From JBKPDV01 sp046728075 (GTDB lineage: Bacteria > Acidobacteriota > Thermoanaerobaculia > UBA5066 > Gp7-AA6): a stretch of DNA of 17,131 nucleotides. Under the pieces are notes generated by a model. The model saw only the letters and a program-made list of their open reading frames with translations. It searched no databases and was not told where the DNA came from. Location: assembly GCA_046728075.1 (NCBI GenBank), contig JBKPDV010000286.1, forward strand, positions 1-17,131. Direction: 5' to 3'. The translations under genes and the position numbers were made by a program. Shown one piece after another: positions 1-6,550 of this stretch (the stretch's first letter is position 1; each line of letters starts with the position of its first letter).

Positions 1-5
1 CGCTC

Positions 6-23
6 TTGATACAAACAGATCAA
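6..23. promoter_or_regulatory. Possible operator dyad (weak relative of the 16-bp motif)
   Basis: Perfect 5-bp inverted repeat TTGAT-N8-ATCAA. The spacing between TGAT and ATCA equals that of the three stronger dyads at 109-124, 1129-1144 and 10159-10174. The left arm fits TGATnCA, but the right arm reads CAGATCA instead of TGnATCA. No -10-like hexamer lies about 32 bp downstream. It could serve a divergent gene to the left of the window, or be an auxiliary site for the gene at 192. Confidence 0.3.
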
Positions 24-108
24 TTCCACCCGGGCAGCCTCGAGGCGAACGGCCGGGTCGACCACCCGTCCCTTCGCGAGTCAATCCCGGAAGGCCCGAA
101 AAGGAAAG

Positions 109-124
109 TGATGCATCTGCATCA
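109..124 (+). promoter_or_regulatory. 16-bp palindromic operator, copy 1
   Basis: TGATGCATCTGCATCA is a perfect dyad, TGATGCA-TC-TGCATCA. It ends 67 bp before the ATG of the cysteine-rich gene at 192. A -10-like TACGTT (147-152) is centred 33 bp downstream of the dyad centre, and no TTGACA-like -35 is present at the matching place. The same dyad recurs at 1129 and 10159 with the same geometry. The half-site resembles an FNR half-site, but the arms are 4 bp further apart than in the classical TTGAT-N4-ATCAA box, so the regulator family is left open. Confidence 0.6.
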
Positions 125-191
125 GGAACCCTGGCGCGGGCAGCCGTACGTTGATCACGTCGCGGAACCAGAAGGCCGCGAGGAGGAAGCG

Positions 192-695
192 ATGGTCACT
201 CGATCCAAGTTGTCGACGTGGGTCTTTCTCGTGGGGACGCTCTTTGTGCTGCCCACTCTTGCCGCCCTGTCTTTCAACGGCGCGGCGTCGGCGGCTCCGG
301 CCTCCGCAGCGAAGGCGCGCTTCTTCGACGCTCCCTCGCAGGCGGCCGAGTTCATCGGTTACAACCGATCGATCGAGCTGACGCCGGCTCAGAAAAAGCT
401 GCGCGACCGGGCCCTTGCGGGAATCCCGGCAGCCTGCTGCGCGAAGTTTTCCGCGGCGACCTGCTGCTGCCCCTGCAATCTGGCCAAGAGCGTCTGGGGT
501 CTCTCGAACTACCTGATTGCCCGCGAGGACGCGAATCTTCCTCAAATCCAGAAGGCGGCCCGGGGTTGGATCGCGTTCGTGAACCCGAAAGGCTTCAGCG
601 GCGACGCGTGCGATACGGCCGGCGGATGCGGGCGCAATTTCTCGAACAACGGCTGCGGCGGAATGGACGAACGCAACCTGCTGGCGGCCAGATAA
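192..695 (+). CDS. Secreted cysteine-rich protein with CC...CCCPC motif, unknown function
   Basis: I do not recognise a named family. The ATG at 192 is chosen because AGGAGG lies at 181-186 and translation then opens with a clear Sec signal peptide: a basic n-region, a hydrophobic stretch about residues 10-25, and an Ala-rich cleavage region near residues 30-35. The 167-residue product would be periplasmic. The mature part has nine cysteines: C82, C83, C91, C92, C93 and C95 in a CC-x7-CCCPC cluster, then C140, C146 and C155 in a Gly/Asn-rich tail. There is no CXXCH, so it is not a c-type cytochrome. The clustered Cys suggest metal binding (copper is plausible beside a copper ATPase and a CuA oxidase) or redox disulfides; this is inference. 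It is followed 11 bp later by the next gene and probably shares its transcript, driven from the dyad at 109-124. An upstream in-frame extension to position 6 has no signal-peptide logic and was rejected. Confidence 0.75.
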   Translation: MVTRSKLSTWVFLVGTLFVLPTLAALSFNGAASAAPASAAKARFFDAPSQAAEFIGYNRSIELTPAQKKLRDRALAGIPAACCAKFSAATCCCPCNLAKSVWGLSNYLIAREDANLPQIQKAARGWIAFVNPKGFSGDACDTAGGCGRNFSNNGCGGMDERNLLAAR

Positions 696-706
696 GGAGG
701 CGAGAG

Positions 707-1030
707 ATGGAGGTTCTACTGATTCTTGGAGTCGCTTTCGTTCTTTCTTGTATTCCGGTTCTGGTGATGTTTCTCCGGGCGCGGCGCCGCTTCTCGGGAA
801 CTCGGCAGGTCCGCTGTCCCGAGACGAAGAATCCCGCCGTCGTCCGCCTCGACGCTGCTCATGCGGCGGCGACCAACCTGACCGGCGATCCGCAGCTGAA
901 AGTCGCCTCGTGCAATCGGTGGGACGGTCCGGTCGGACACTGCGAGGAAGGGTGCGTCGGCGAGGCCGCGCCGTCGCTGCTGGAACGCCCGCAGTCTTCC
1001 GGGCTGACGGCGAGCACGATCAGTCGGTGA
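707..1030 (+). CDS. Small membrane-anchored cysteine protein (paralogue of 1198-1782), unknown function
   Basis: ATG at 707 with AAGGAGG at 694-700. The 107-residue product begins with one hydrophobic helix (residues about 3-23), then an Arg-rich stretch that would sit in the cytoplasm (N-out topology by the positive-inside rule). The soluble part carries C37-P-E, a DAxxAA segment, S-C69-x-R-W, and C79/C83. The same elements, at almost the same positions (C38, C69, C78, C82), occur in the protein at 1198-1782, so the two are paralogues. Four Cys so arranged could bind a metal such as Zn, Cu or an Fe-S cluster, but nothing here proves it. The C-terminus after C83 is short and Ser/Thr-rich, so this copy looks like a minimal or shortened version. 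Likely co-transcribed with the cysteine-rich gene at 192. Confidence 0.7.
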   Translation: MEVLLILGVAFVLSCIPVLVMFLRARRRFSGTRQVRCPETKNPAVVRLDAAHAAATNLTGDPQLKVASCNRWDGPVGHCEEGCVGEAAPSLLERPQSSGLTASTISR

Positions 1031-1128
1031 GGCCCTGCGCGGCCCGACTCTCCGAGGCGACCGGAGATCGCGCTGCGCTAACGGCGATGACCCGGCCGGT
1101 CCGCACCGAAATCCGTTTTTTCCGCAAC

Positions 1129-1144
1129 TGATTCATTTGGATCA
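1129..1144 (+). promoter_or_regulatory. 16-bp palindromic operator, copy 2
   Basis: TGATTCATTTGGATCA: arms TGATTCA and TGGATCA around 2 bp, with one mismatch between arms. A -10-like TACAGT (1166-1171, 4 of 6 to TATAAT) is centred exactly 32 bp downstream of the dyad centre, which would put the dyad at about -41.5 from a start near 1178. No usable -35 hexamer is present, which suits activator-dependent transcription. The ATG of the next gene is at 1198. A separate 14-bp palindrome directly abuts it at 1146-1159. Confidence 0.6.
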
Positions 1145-1145
1145 T

Positions 1146-1159
1146 GCGGTCCGGACCGC
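1146..1159. repeat. 14-bp perfect palindrome next to operator copy 2
   Basis: GCGGTCCGGACCGC is self-complementary over 14 bp. It begins 2 bp after the dyad at 1129-1144 and ends 6 bp before the -10-like hexamer, so it occupies the promoter spacer. It may be a second regulator site or chance in GC-rich DNA; the other two dyads have no counterpart. Confidence 0.35.
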
Positions 1160-1197
1160 CGGGGCTACAGTGATGTCCTGGCGCCAGGAGGTGGGTC

Positions 1198-1782
1198 ATG
1201 ATCGCGCTCTTGTGGATTCTCGGAATCGCCCTGGTTCTCTCGCTCTTCTTCACCGCCTTCCTCTTTGCCCGAGCGTACGTGAAGGCCCGCGGTCCGCGCA
1301 CCATCGTCTGTCCCGAGACGACGACACCGGAAATCGTGGAGGTGGACGCCCGCAGCGCGGCCTGGACGTCGCTGGCTGAGGACCCGGTCTACCGCCTCGT
1401 CTCCTGCTCGCGCTGGCCCGAACGGCAGGAATGCGGGCAGGAGTGTCTGGCCCAGATCGAGTCCGCGCCGGACGGATGCCTCGTGCGCGAGCGTCTGGTC
1501 AAATGGTACGAAGGCGCCGTCTGCGCGCTCTGCGGCAAGAGATTCGAAGAGATTCAGTGGTTCAGCAACAAGCCGGGTTTGCTGGGGCCTGCCCGCGAGG
1601 TCCGGGCCTGGGGAGAAGTGCCCGCCGGGGAGCTCGCCGAGGTTCTCGGAACGCACTTTCCACTCTGCTGGGACTGTCAAACAGCCGAGACGTTTCGGGC
1701 GCGTTTTCCAGACCTGGTGATCGACGACCCGCGTCCAGCGAGTCCCCTTTCGCGCAAGACGCGGACCGGGTCCGCCGCGTGA
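1198..1782 (+). CDS. Membrane-anchored cysteine protein with zinc-ribbon-like C-terminus, unknown function
   Basis: ATG at 1198, with CAGGAGGTG at 1185-1192 as ribosome-binding site. The 194-residue product has one N-terminal hydrophobic helix (about residues 3-24). A module homologous to the 707-1030 protein follows: C38-P-E, DAxxAA, S-C69-x-R-W-P-E-R, C78 and C82. Unlike its paralogue it continues with a second domain carrying C108-A-L-C111 and C156-W-D-C159, two CxxC knuckles about 45 residues apart that look like a zinc ribbon or a similar metal site. The family is unknown to me. Its own promoter is suggested by the dyad at 1129-1144. It ends in a GTGA overlap with the next gene, so the two are probably translationally coupled. 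The position beside copper ATPase and oxidase genes hints at metal handling or oxidase maturation (inference). Confidence 0.7.
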   Translation: MIALLWILGIALVLSLFFTAFLFARAYVKARGPRTIVCPETTTPEIVEVDARSAAWTSLAEDPVYRLVSCSRWPERQECGQECLAQIESAPDGCLVRERLVKWYEGAVCALCGKRFEEIQWFSNKPGLLGPAREVRAWGEVPAGELAEVLGTHFPLCWDCQTAETFRARFPDLVIDDPRPASPLSRKTRTGSAA

Positions 1783-2168
1783 GCGCCGTGGCCGAGGCCT
1801 GGGCGCGAGGCGAGGCGATCGACCGGCTTCGAGCCGCGCTGCTCGCGCTGACCGACGACGAGAACTCGATGTGCCAGATCGCGGCGCGGAACGGGATCTT
1901 CTGCTACGGATTTCGGCGCTGGAACGCGGCGGAGTTCGATCGCCGTTGGCGATGCGCTATCGGGCGCAGCACCCATCTCTCTCGGCAGCAGATGGAAGAT
2001 TTTGCGAATCTCTGGCAGCTGGCAGAGCAGGTGCGGCAGCGCGTCTCGCTCGCCTGTGATGCGAAGACAAGAGAGGGGACCTGCCGCGGCTGGGACGAGT
2101 TCTCCAACGCCGAAATCTCCCGTTTCTGCGCGGACCTCCTCGGCAAAGACGTCGTGATCGAAGGTTAG
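1779..2168 (+). CDS. Hypothetical protein coupled to the preceding gene
   Basis: Starts at GTG 1779, overlapping the TGA (1780-1782) of the preceding gene; a second GTG at 1788 is an alternative. The 129-residue product has no signal peptide and no membrane segment, so it is probably cytoplasmic. It looks mainly helical and charged (many Arg, Asp, Glu), with five scattered cysteines and no CxxC pair. Composition and GC at codon position 3 match the neighbours. I do not recognise the family. The overlap implies co-translation with the membrane-anchored cysteine protein and a shared task. It is the last gene before a 268-bp spacer with repeats. Confidence 0.6.
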   Translation: MSAVAEAWARGEAIDRLRAALLALTDDENSMCQIAARNGIFCYGFRRWNAAEFDRRWRCAIGRSTHLSRQQMEDFANLWQLAEQVRQRVSLACDAKTREGTCRGWDEFSNAEISRFCADLLGKDVVIEG

Positions 2169-2194
2169 TCCGTCGCTTCCGCTTGCTCGGGCCC

Positions 2195-2209
2195 TGCGCC
2201 TTCGGCGCA
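2195..2209. other. Short hairpin after the first gene cluster
   Basis: TGCGCC-TTC-GGCGCA forms a 6-bp stem with a 3-nt loop, 27 bp after the stop at 2168. There is no T-tract, so it is not a canonical intrinsic terminator. The GC-rich, CG-repetitive surroundings (2190-2290) look like dispersed intergenic filler. Confidence 0.35.
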
Positions 2210-2290
2210 CCGGCTCGCGGCTCGCCCAAAGGGGCTCGACCGAGCGCCTGGTCCCTCGCGCGCTCCCGCTCCCGCGGCGCGCGCCTCCTC

Positions 2291-2346
2291 TCCTCTGGGA
2301 GACTACGCGCGCCGCGACTCCTCTGGGAGACTACGCGCGCCGCGAC
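2291..2346. repeat. Perfect 28-bp tandem repeat, two copies
   Basis: Two directly adjacent identical 28-bp units, 2291-2318 and 2319-2346, each starting TCCTCTGGGAGACTACGCGC. They lie in the spacer between the hypothetical gene and the copper ATPase. No open frame uses them convincingly. They could be a recent slippage duplication or a variable-number repeat. Confidence 0.8.
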
Positions 2347-2436
2347 CCGGACTGTGACCGGGTCGGCGAGATAAGAAGTCTCTCGGCTCTGAGCTTGTGG
2401 CCGTTCCGCGAGCTCTGGTAGAAGGATTTTCTCACC

Positions 2437-4929
2437 GTGAGTGCAGAGACATTCCCGGAGCGCTGCTTCCACTGCGGGCTGCCCGTCGCTCGAGGGCGCG
2501 GCTGGTCGAGCGGGTTGCTCGGGGAAACGCGAGACTTCTGCTGCGCCGGCTGTCAGGCCGCCGCTGAAGCGATCGTTGGAAACGGACTCGAGGCCTATTA
2601 CGGCTTACGCACGGCCCCGGCGCCGACCGCCTCCTCAGAGGACAGCCGGGCGGATCGGCTCTTCGATCGGGAGGATCTCCAAAGATCGTTCGTCCGAACC
2701 GTTGGAGGCCATCGTGAAGCCTCGCTGTTGCTCGAGGGCGTTCGTTGCCCGGCCTGCCTCTGGTTGAACGAGCGGCGCCTTCGGGCGCTGCCGGGCGTGA
2801 TCGAGGCCGCCGTCGCCTACGCGAGCCGCAGCGCGCGCGTCCGCTGGGACCCGAGCCGGGTTGTGCTTTCTCAAATTCTGGCGGCCGTCCGGGAGATCGG
2901 GTACGAGGCGCGGCCGATGGACCCCTCCCACCGGGCCGGGCTCGAACGCGAGGCCGCTCGCCGGGACATTCCCCGCCTCGTGTTCGCAGGCGTCCTGGGC
3001 ATGATGGTGATGAATCTTTCGCTGGCGGTCTACTTTGTCGGAGGCCCGGACGCCTCCGGGCGGCTTCCTCTCTGGGAGACGTTCGCGCGCTGGGCTTGTC
3101 TCGCCGCGGCCGTCGTCCTGCTCGGCTACTGCGGCCAGGACTTCTTTTTCGGCGCGTGGCGCGACCTGCGCCAAAAACGCGCGGGGATGGACGTGCCCGT
3201 CGCTCTCGGCCTCGCAGCGGCGTGGATCGGCGGCGCCGTGGCGACGGTTCGGGGCTCGGGCGCTGTTTACGGCGATGCGATCGCCATGCTCGTCTTCTTC
3301 GTTCTCCTGGCGCGCGCCTTCGAGACCCGCGCGCGCCTGGCCGCCGCCGCGGTTCTGGACCGCTTCGCCCTGATCCAGCCCACGACCGCGCGGCGCGTCG
3401 ACGCCGACGGGTGCGAGCGGGAGGTGGCCGCTCTCGACCTGGCCGTCGGTGATCTCGTTCGCGTGCTCCCCGGAGAGATCGTCCCGGCCGACGCCATTCT
3501 CCTCGAAGCCCCGGCGAGGTTCGATGAGGCCGTGCTCTCGGGCGAGCCCTGGCCGCGCACGCGCGGTCCGGGCGACGAAGTCGCGGCGGGAAGCTGCACG
3601 CGCGATCGCCCAGCTCTGCTTCGCGTCCTTCGCGTCGGGGAAGCCTCGGCGCTCGGGGAGATCCGACGCCTTCTCGAGCGGGGCCTGGCGAGCCGGCCGC
3701 GTTTCGCGCAGCTCGCGGATCGCCTGGCCGGGCCGCTGGTCGCGGCGGTGCTGGCGCTCTCGGCCACGACCGCCGGCTGGTGGGCCGCGCACGACCCGTC
3801 GGTCGTGCTGCCGGCGACCGTCGCGGTCCTGATCGTCACCTGTCCATGCGCTCTCGCGCTCGCGACCCCGATGATCCTGACCATCGCCGCGGGACGCCTG
3901 GCCCAGATCGGTGTCCTGCCCGCGCGCATGTCGGGCATCGAGCGACTGGGCAGAGCCGAAACCGCTGCATTCGATAAGACGGGCACGCTGACGCTCTCCG
4001 CGCCGTGCCTGGCGCAGGTGCGCGCCACCGGCGGCCTCGACCGAGAAGAGGCGCTCAAGATCGGCGCCGCGCTGGAGTCCTCCTCGACGCATCCGATCGC
4101 TCGAGCGGTTGGCGCGGCGGCCGGCGATTCGCCTCATGCGGAGGAGGTCGCACACCACCCGGGTCAGGGCGTCGCCGGCGGCGTCGGCGGGGTGCGCTGG
4201 CGAATCGGATCGCCGGCGTTTGCCCTCGGTCCGGCGCAGGGCAAGAGCGATCTGGAAGAAGCGATCGCCCAGGCGCGCGCGGACGGGCTCCTCGTGGCCG
4301 TGCTCGCGGATGGAGACGGACGATCGGCGCTCTTCACGTTCGAAGAAACTCTTCGGCCCGGCTCGCGCGAGATCGTGGGGGACCTTCGCGACGCCGGCAT
4401 TCGGTTCGCCGTCCTGCTCTCGGGCGATGCCCGGCAGCCCGTGGAGCGGCTCGCGCGGAGTCTCGGCTTCGACGAGGCGAGGGGCGAGATGACTGCGGGC
4501 GGGAAGCTCGAATGGATCCGTGCTCAGGAACGCTCCGGCGCAGGGGTGCTCTACGTCGGAGACGGATGGAACGACGCTCCGACGCTCGCCGCCGCCGGCA
4601 CATCCGTTTCATTCGGAGAGGCGGCGCAGCTCGCCCGGCTGACGAGCGACTTCGTCATCCTGGGCGGCGACCTCGCGTCTCTTGCGGCCGCTCGGCGCAT
4701 CGCCCGCCGCTCCACGAGACTCCTCCGGCAGAACGTCGCGTGGGCGCTCGCGTACAACCTGCTCGCCGTGCCGCTCGCGGCCGCCGGCCTCGTGCCGCCC
4801 TGGGCGGCCGCGCTCGGCATGTCGGCGAGCTCGCTCGGTGTCGTCGCCAACGCCTTGCGCCTGCGGCGGCCGGCCCCCGGAGAGCGGCCGGGGGTTTGGG
4901 GGACCGCAAGGTCTCCCGCCAACTCCTAG
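2437..4929 (+). CDS. ccoI: CcoI/FixI-type copper-translocating P-type ATPase
   Basis: P1B-type ATPase of 830 residues, the usual length for CcoI/FixI, which exports copper toward the periplasmic side for cytochrome oxidase maturation. Domain order: an N-terminal Cys-rich metal-binding segment (C10-x2-C13, then FCCAGC near residues 33-38); an HMA domain with C104-P-A-C107; membrane helices; an actuator loop with SGE at 368-370 in place of the usual TGE; the copper-selective C469-P-C471 in the membrane; phosphorylated D513 in DKTGT; the nucleotide-binding H552-P; the hinge GDGWNDAP (D709, D713); and a C-terminal helix pair. The start is GTG at 2437 with GAAGGAT-like pairing about 10 bp upstream. 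The stop (4927-4929) overlaps the stop of the convergent gene. The substitution of S for T in SGE and W for I/V in GDGWND are conservative oddities. In classical clusters this gene sits beside cbb3 oxidase; here the nearest oxidase is ba3-type. Confidence 0.9.
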   Translation: MSAETFPERCFHCGLPVARGRGWSSGLLGETRDFCCAGCQAAAEAIVGNGLEAYYGLRTAPAPTASSEDSRADRLFDREDLQRSFVRTVGGHREASLLLEGVRCPACLWLNERRLRALPGVIEAAVAYASRSARVRWDPSRVVLSQILAAVREIGYEARPMDPSHRAGLEREAARRDIPRLVFAGVLGMMVMNLSLAVYFVGGPDASGRLPLWETFARWACLAAAVVLLGYCGQDFFFGAWRDLRQKRAGMDVPVALGLAAAWIGGAVATVRGSGAVYGDAIAMLVFFVLLARAFETRARLAAAAVLDRFALIQPTTARRVDADGCEREVAALDLAVGDLVRVLPGEIVPADAILLEAPARFDEAVLSGEPWPRTRGPGDEVAAGSCTRDRPALLRVLRVGEASALGEIRRLLERGLASRPRFAQLADRLAGPLVAAVLALSATTAGWWAAHDPSVVLPATVAVLIVTCPCALALATPMILTIAAGRLAQIGVLPARMSGIERLGRAETAAFDKTGTLTLSAPCLAQVRATGGLDREEALKIGAALESSSTHPIARAVGAAAGDSPHAEEVAHHPGQGVAGGVGGVRWRIGSPAFALGPAQGKSDLEEAIAQARADGLLVAVLADGDGRSALFTFEETLRPGSREIVGDLRDAGIRFAVLLSGDARQPVERLARSLGFDEARGEMTAGGKLEWIRAQERSGAGVLYVGDGWNDAPTLAAAGTSVSFGEAAQLARLTSDFVILGGDLASLAAARRIARRSTRLLRQNVAWALAYNLLAVPLAAAGLVPPWAAALGMSASSLGVVANALRLRRPAPGERPGVWGTARSPANS

Positions 4930-5648
4930 TGCAGGGAATGGAGCCCGTGCCGGACGTGCTCGGCCACCGCCGGGATGCGCGCGAGGCCGACCGCGCCGAG
5001 CAGGATGACGACGATCCCGGCGAGGCGGCGCGCGCGCGGCTCCCTTACGAAGCGCCGGAGCCTGTCCGCGGCGACTCCGGCGGCGAGCAGGTTGGGGAGA
5101 GTCCCGAGTCCAAATGCCGCCATCACGGCGGCGCCTTTCCAGGCGCTTCCGGCTACCAAGGCCGTCGCGAGCACGCTGTAGACGAGCCCGCACGGAAGAC
5201 AACCCCACACGAGCCCGACGGCGACGGCCCGCGCGCCAGTGCTCGCGGGGGCGAGCCGGGCTCCCAGACGCGCCAGTCCGCGCCAGAGGAAGCTGCCCGT
5301 TCGCTCGAGCGCGTCGAGCACGGTGCCGATGCCGGCGAGGTGGAAACCCAGAAGAATGATGAGGGCGTTGGCCGCGACCAACAGCAGGATCTGGACGGGC
5401 AGAACTCCATCGTAGAGAAGCCCCAGACCGCCGGCCGCGCCCGCGATCGCCCCGGCGCAAGCGTAGGAGGCGATCCGTCCGAGGCTGTAGGCGAGCTGGC
5501 GGCCCAACCCCCGTGCCGTCCCACTGCGGCCGGGCTCCGCCGGAGGCGCGCGCAGATTCAGAGCGGCGACGATGCCGCCGCACATCGCGGCGCAGTGGAC
5601 GCCGCCCGCCAGGCCGACGAGGAACGCGGTTGCGAGGAGCGCCGCCAA
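4926..5648 (-). CDS. TauE/SafE- or DsbD-like six-helix membrane protein (UreH-like), likely oxidase/copper maturation
   Basis: A 240-residue polytopic membrane protein with roughly six hydrophobic segments. Diagnostic motifs: HCAAMCGG near residues 18-25 and WGCLPCGLVYS near residue 150, the paired Cys signature of the DsbD transmembrane/UreH-like group often annotated as sulfite exporter TauE/SafE family. Members commonly accompany CcoI in oxidase maturation clusters, where a role in copper or thiol transfer is presumed. The start is TTG at 5648, supported by AAGGA 8 nt upstream on the minus strand. It converges on the copper ATPase gene with a 3-bp overlap of the two stop codons (4926-4929), so antisense transcription between them is possible. 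It is divergent from the cba genes across a 215-bp spacer. Confidence 0.8.
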   Translation of the reverse strand: MAALLATAFLVGLAGGVHCAAMCGGIVAALNLRAPPAEPGRSGTARGLGRQLAYSLGRIASYACAGAIAGAAGGLGLLYDGVLPVQILLLVAANALIILLGFHLAGIGTVLDALERTGSFLWRGLARLGARLAPASTGARAVAVGLVWGCLPCGLVYSVLATALVAGSAWKGAAVMAAFGLGTLPNLLAAGVAADRLRRFVREPRARRLAGIVVILLGAVGLARIPAVAEHVRHGLHSLH

Positions 5649-5863
5649 CTAGACGGTCCTTGGAGAAATCAAAGCTTTGCCGCCGCGGCGAGAGCTGTCT
5701 TCCGAGAGGACGTGGCCGGGAGTCATCGAGAGTTCGTCGATCTCGCCGGATTGTCTCCTCCGCGCCTCGCAGGGTCAATTCCGAAGCGCGTCAACGGCGT
5801 TCCTGTGGTAAGAATGCCGCACCGATTCGCTGGATCGGAGTCTCGCTCACGCGGAGGAGAGGA

Positions 5864-6013
5864 ATGCCGCGACCGACTCCCGAAGAGGAGGCGCAGCTGG
5901 CACAGACGCCGCGGGGAACGTACGCGCTGATGCTCGTGATCGGGGCGCTGCTTCTAGCGGGGTGGGCGATCCTCTACGTCGGCCGCTTCCTCGCCCTGGG
6001 GCCGGTGCGCTGA
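5864..6013 (+). CDS. cbaD: ba3-type cytochrome oxidase subunit IIa (small single-helix subunit)
   Basis: A 49-residue protein with a charged, Pro-rich N-terminus and a single transmembrane helix (about residues 20-42). Length, topology and position directly upstream of subunits II and I match the subunit IIa (CbaD) of ba3 oxidases, which fills the place of the missing first helix of subunit II. ATG at 5864 follows GGAGGAGAGGA at 5852-5862. The next gene starts 18 bp after its stop. It is first in the cba operon; no convincing promoter hexamers or operator dyad of the TGATnCA type were found in 5649-5863. Confidence 0.8.
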   Translation: MPRPTPEEEAQLAQTPRGTYALMLVIGALLLAGWAILYVGRFLALGPVR

Positions 6014-6031
6014 AGGGACGGTGAGCTGACC

Positions 6032-6550
6032 GTGCACGTCCATCGGCTCGAGGGGCGCTGGGCCTGGATCTCGGTCGGTCTCCTGACGATCATGATGGGG
6101 CTGGTCGTCTATACCGCTGTCGCCCTGCGCATCCATCCACCGAGCAACGTCGAGCCGATCGACTCGACGCGGCTTCACCTGACGCCCGAGTTCGCGGAAG
6201 ACAACCTGGGAGTGCGGCGGTCGAGCGACGGGACGGTGATCGTCCGGGTCGTCATGGCGCGCTACTCGGTGCATCCTCCCGAGATCACGCTTCCCGCCGA
6301 CACGCCGATCGTTTTGCGCGCCGCGAGCGCGGACGTCCTCCATGGCCTCCACGTCGCGGGCACGAACATCGGCACCCAGGTCGTGCCCGGTTACGTCTCG
6401 CAGGTGCACACGAAAATCGACTTCGACTCGGTTTCGAGAGTGGGAACGGCAAACGCGGACGGCAGCGTCACGGTCCCGCTCTTCTGCAACGAGTACTGCG
6501 GCCTCGGCCACCAGTCGATGTGGGGCCGCGTGAAGGTCACCCGCAAATGA
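6032..6550 (+). CDS. cbaB: ba3-type cytochrome c oxidase subunit II (CuA)
   Basis: A 172-residue subunit with one N-terminal membrane helix (about residues 12-33) and a periplasmic cupredoxin domain carrying the binuclear CuA site that accepts electrons from cytochrome c. CuA ligands are visible: H104 in LHGLHVAGTNI, then C152-x3-C156-x3-H160-x2-M163 in FCNEYCGLGHQSMWG. This pattern is closest to ba3 (type B) oxidases rather than the longer aa3 subunit II. Start is GTG at 6032 with GGTGAG just upstream. Its TGA overlaps the ATG of subunit I (ATGA), so translation is coupled. Confidence 0.92.
   Translation: MHVHRLEGRWAWISVGLLTIMMGLVVYTAVALRIHPPSNVEPIDSTRLHLTPEFAEDNLGVRRSSDGTVIVRVVMARYSVHPPEITLPADTPIVLRAASADVLHGLHVAGTNIGTQVVPGYVSQVHTKIDFDSVSRVGTANADGSVTVPLFCNEYCGLGHQSMWGRVKVTRK

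Noticed and set aside
109..124. Classical FNR box
   Set aside because: The TGAT/ATCA arms are separated by 8 bp, not the 4 bp of TTGAT-N4-ATCAA, so the site is called an unassigned dyad instead.
3070..3095. CTCTGGGAGAC shared between the 28-bp tandem repeat and the ATPase coding region
   Set aside because: Only 11 identical bases before the match breaks; probably chance.
2635..4158. Minus-strand open frame of 507 codons opposite the copper ATPase
   Set aside because: Arg/Glu/Gly-rich translation with no motif; shadow of the strongly supported ATPase gene. The same holds for 6970-8256 (minus) opposite cbaA.
5824..5840. CCGAT-N7-ATCGG inverted repeat upstream of cbaD as a further operator copy
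   Set aside because: Spacing and inner bases differ from the TGATnCA-N2-TGnATCA dyad, and no -10-like element follows at the expected distance.
4005..5930. Long plus-strand open frame of 641 codons
   Set aside because: It overlaps the ATPase in another frame and then the antisense of the TauE-like gene; the translation is Arg/Ala-rich low complexity without domains, as expected for GC-rich shadow frames.
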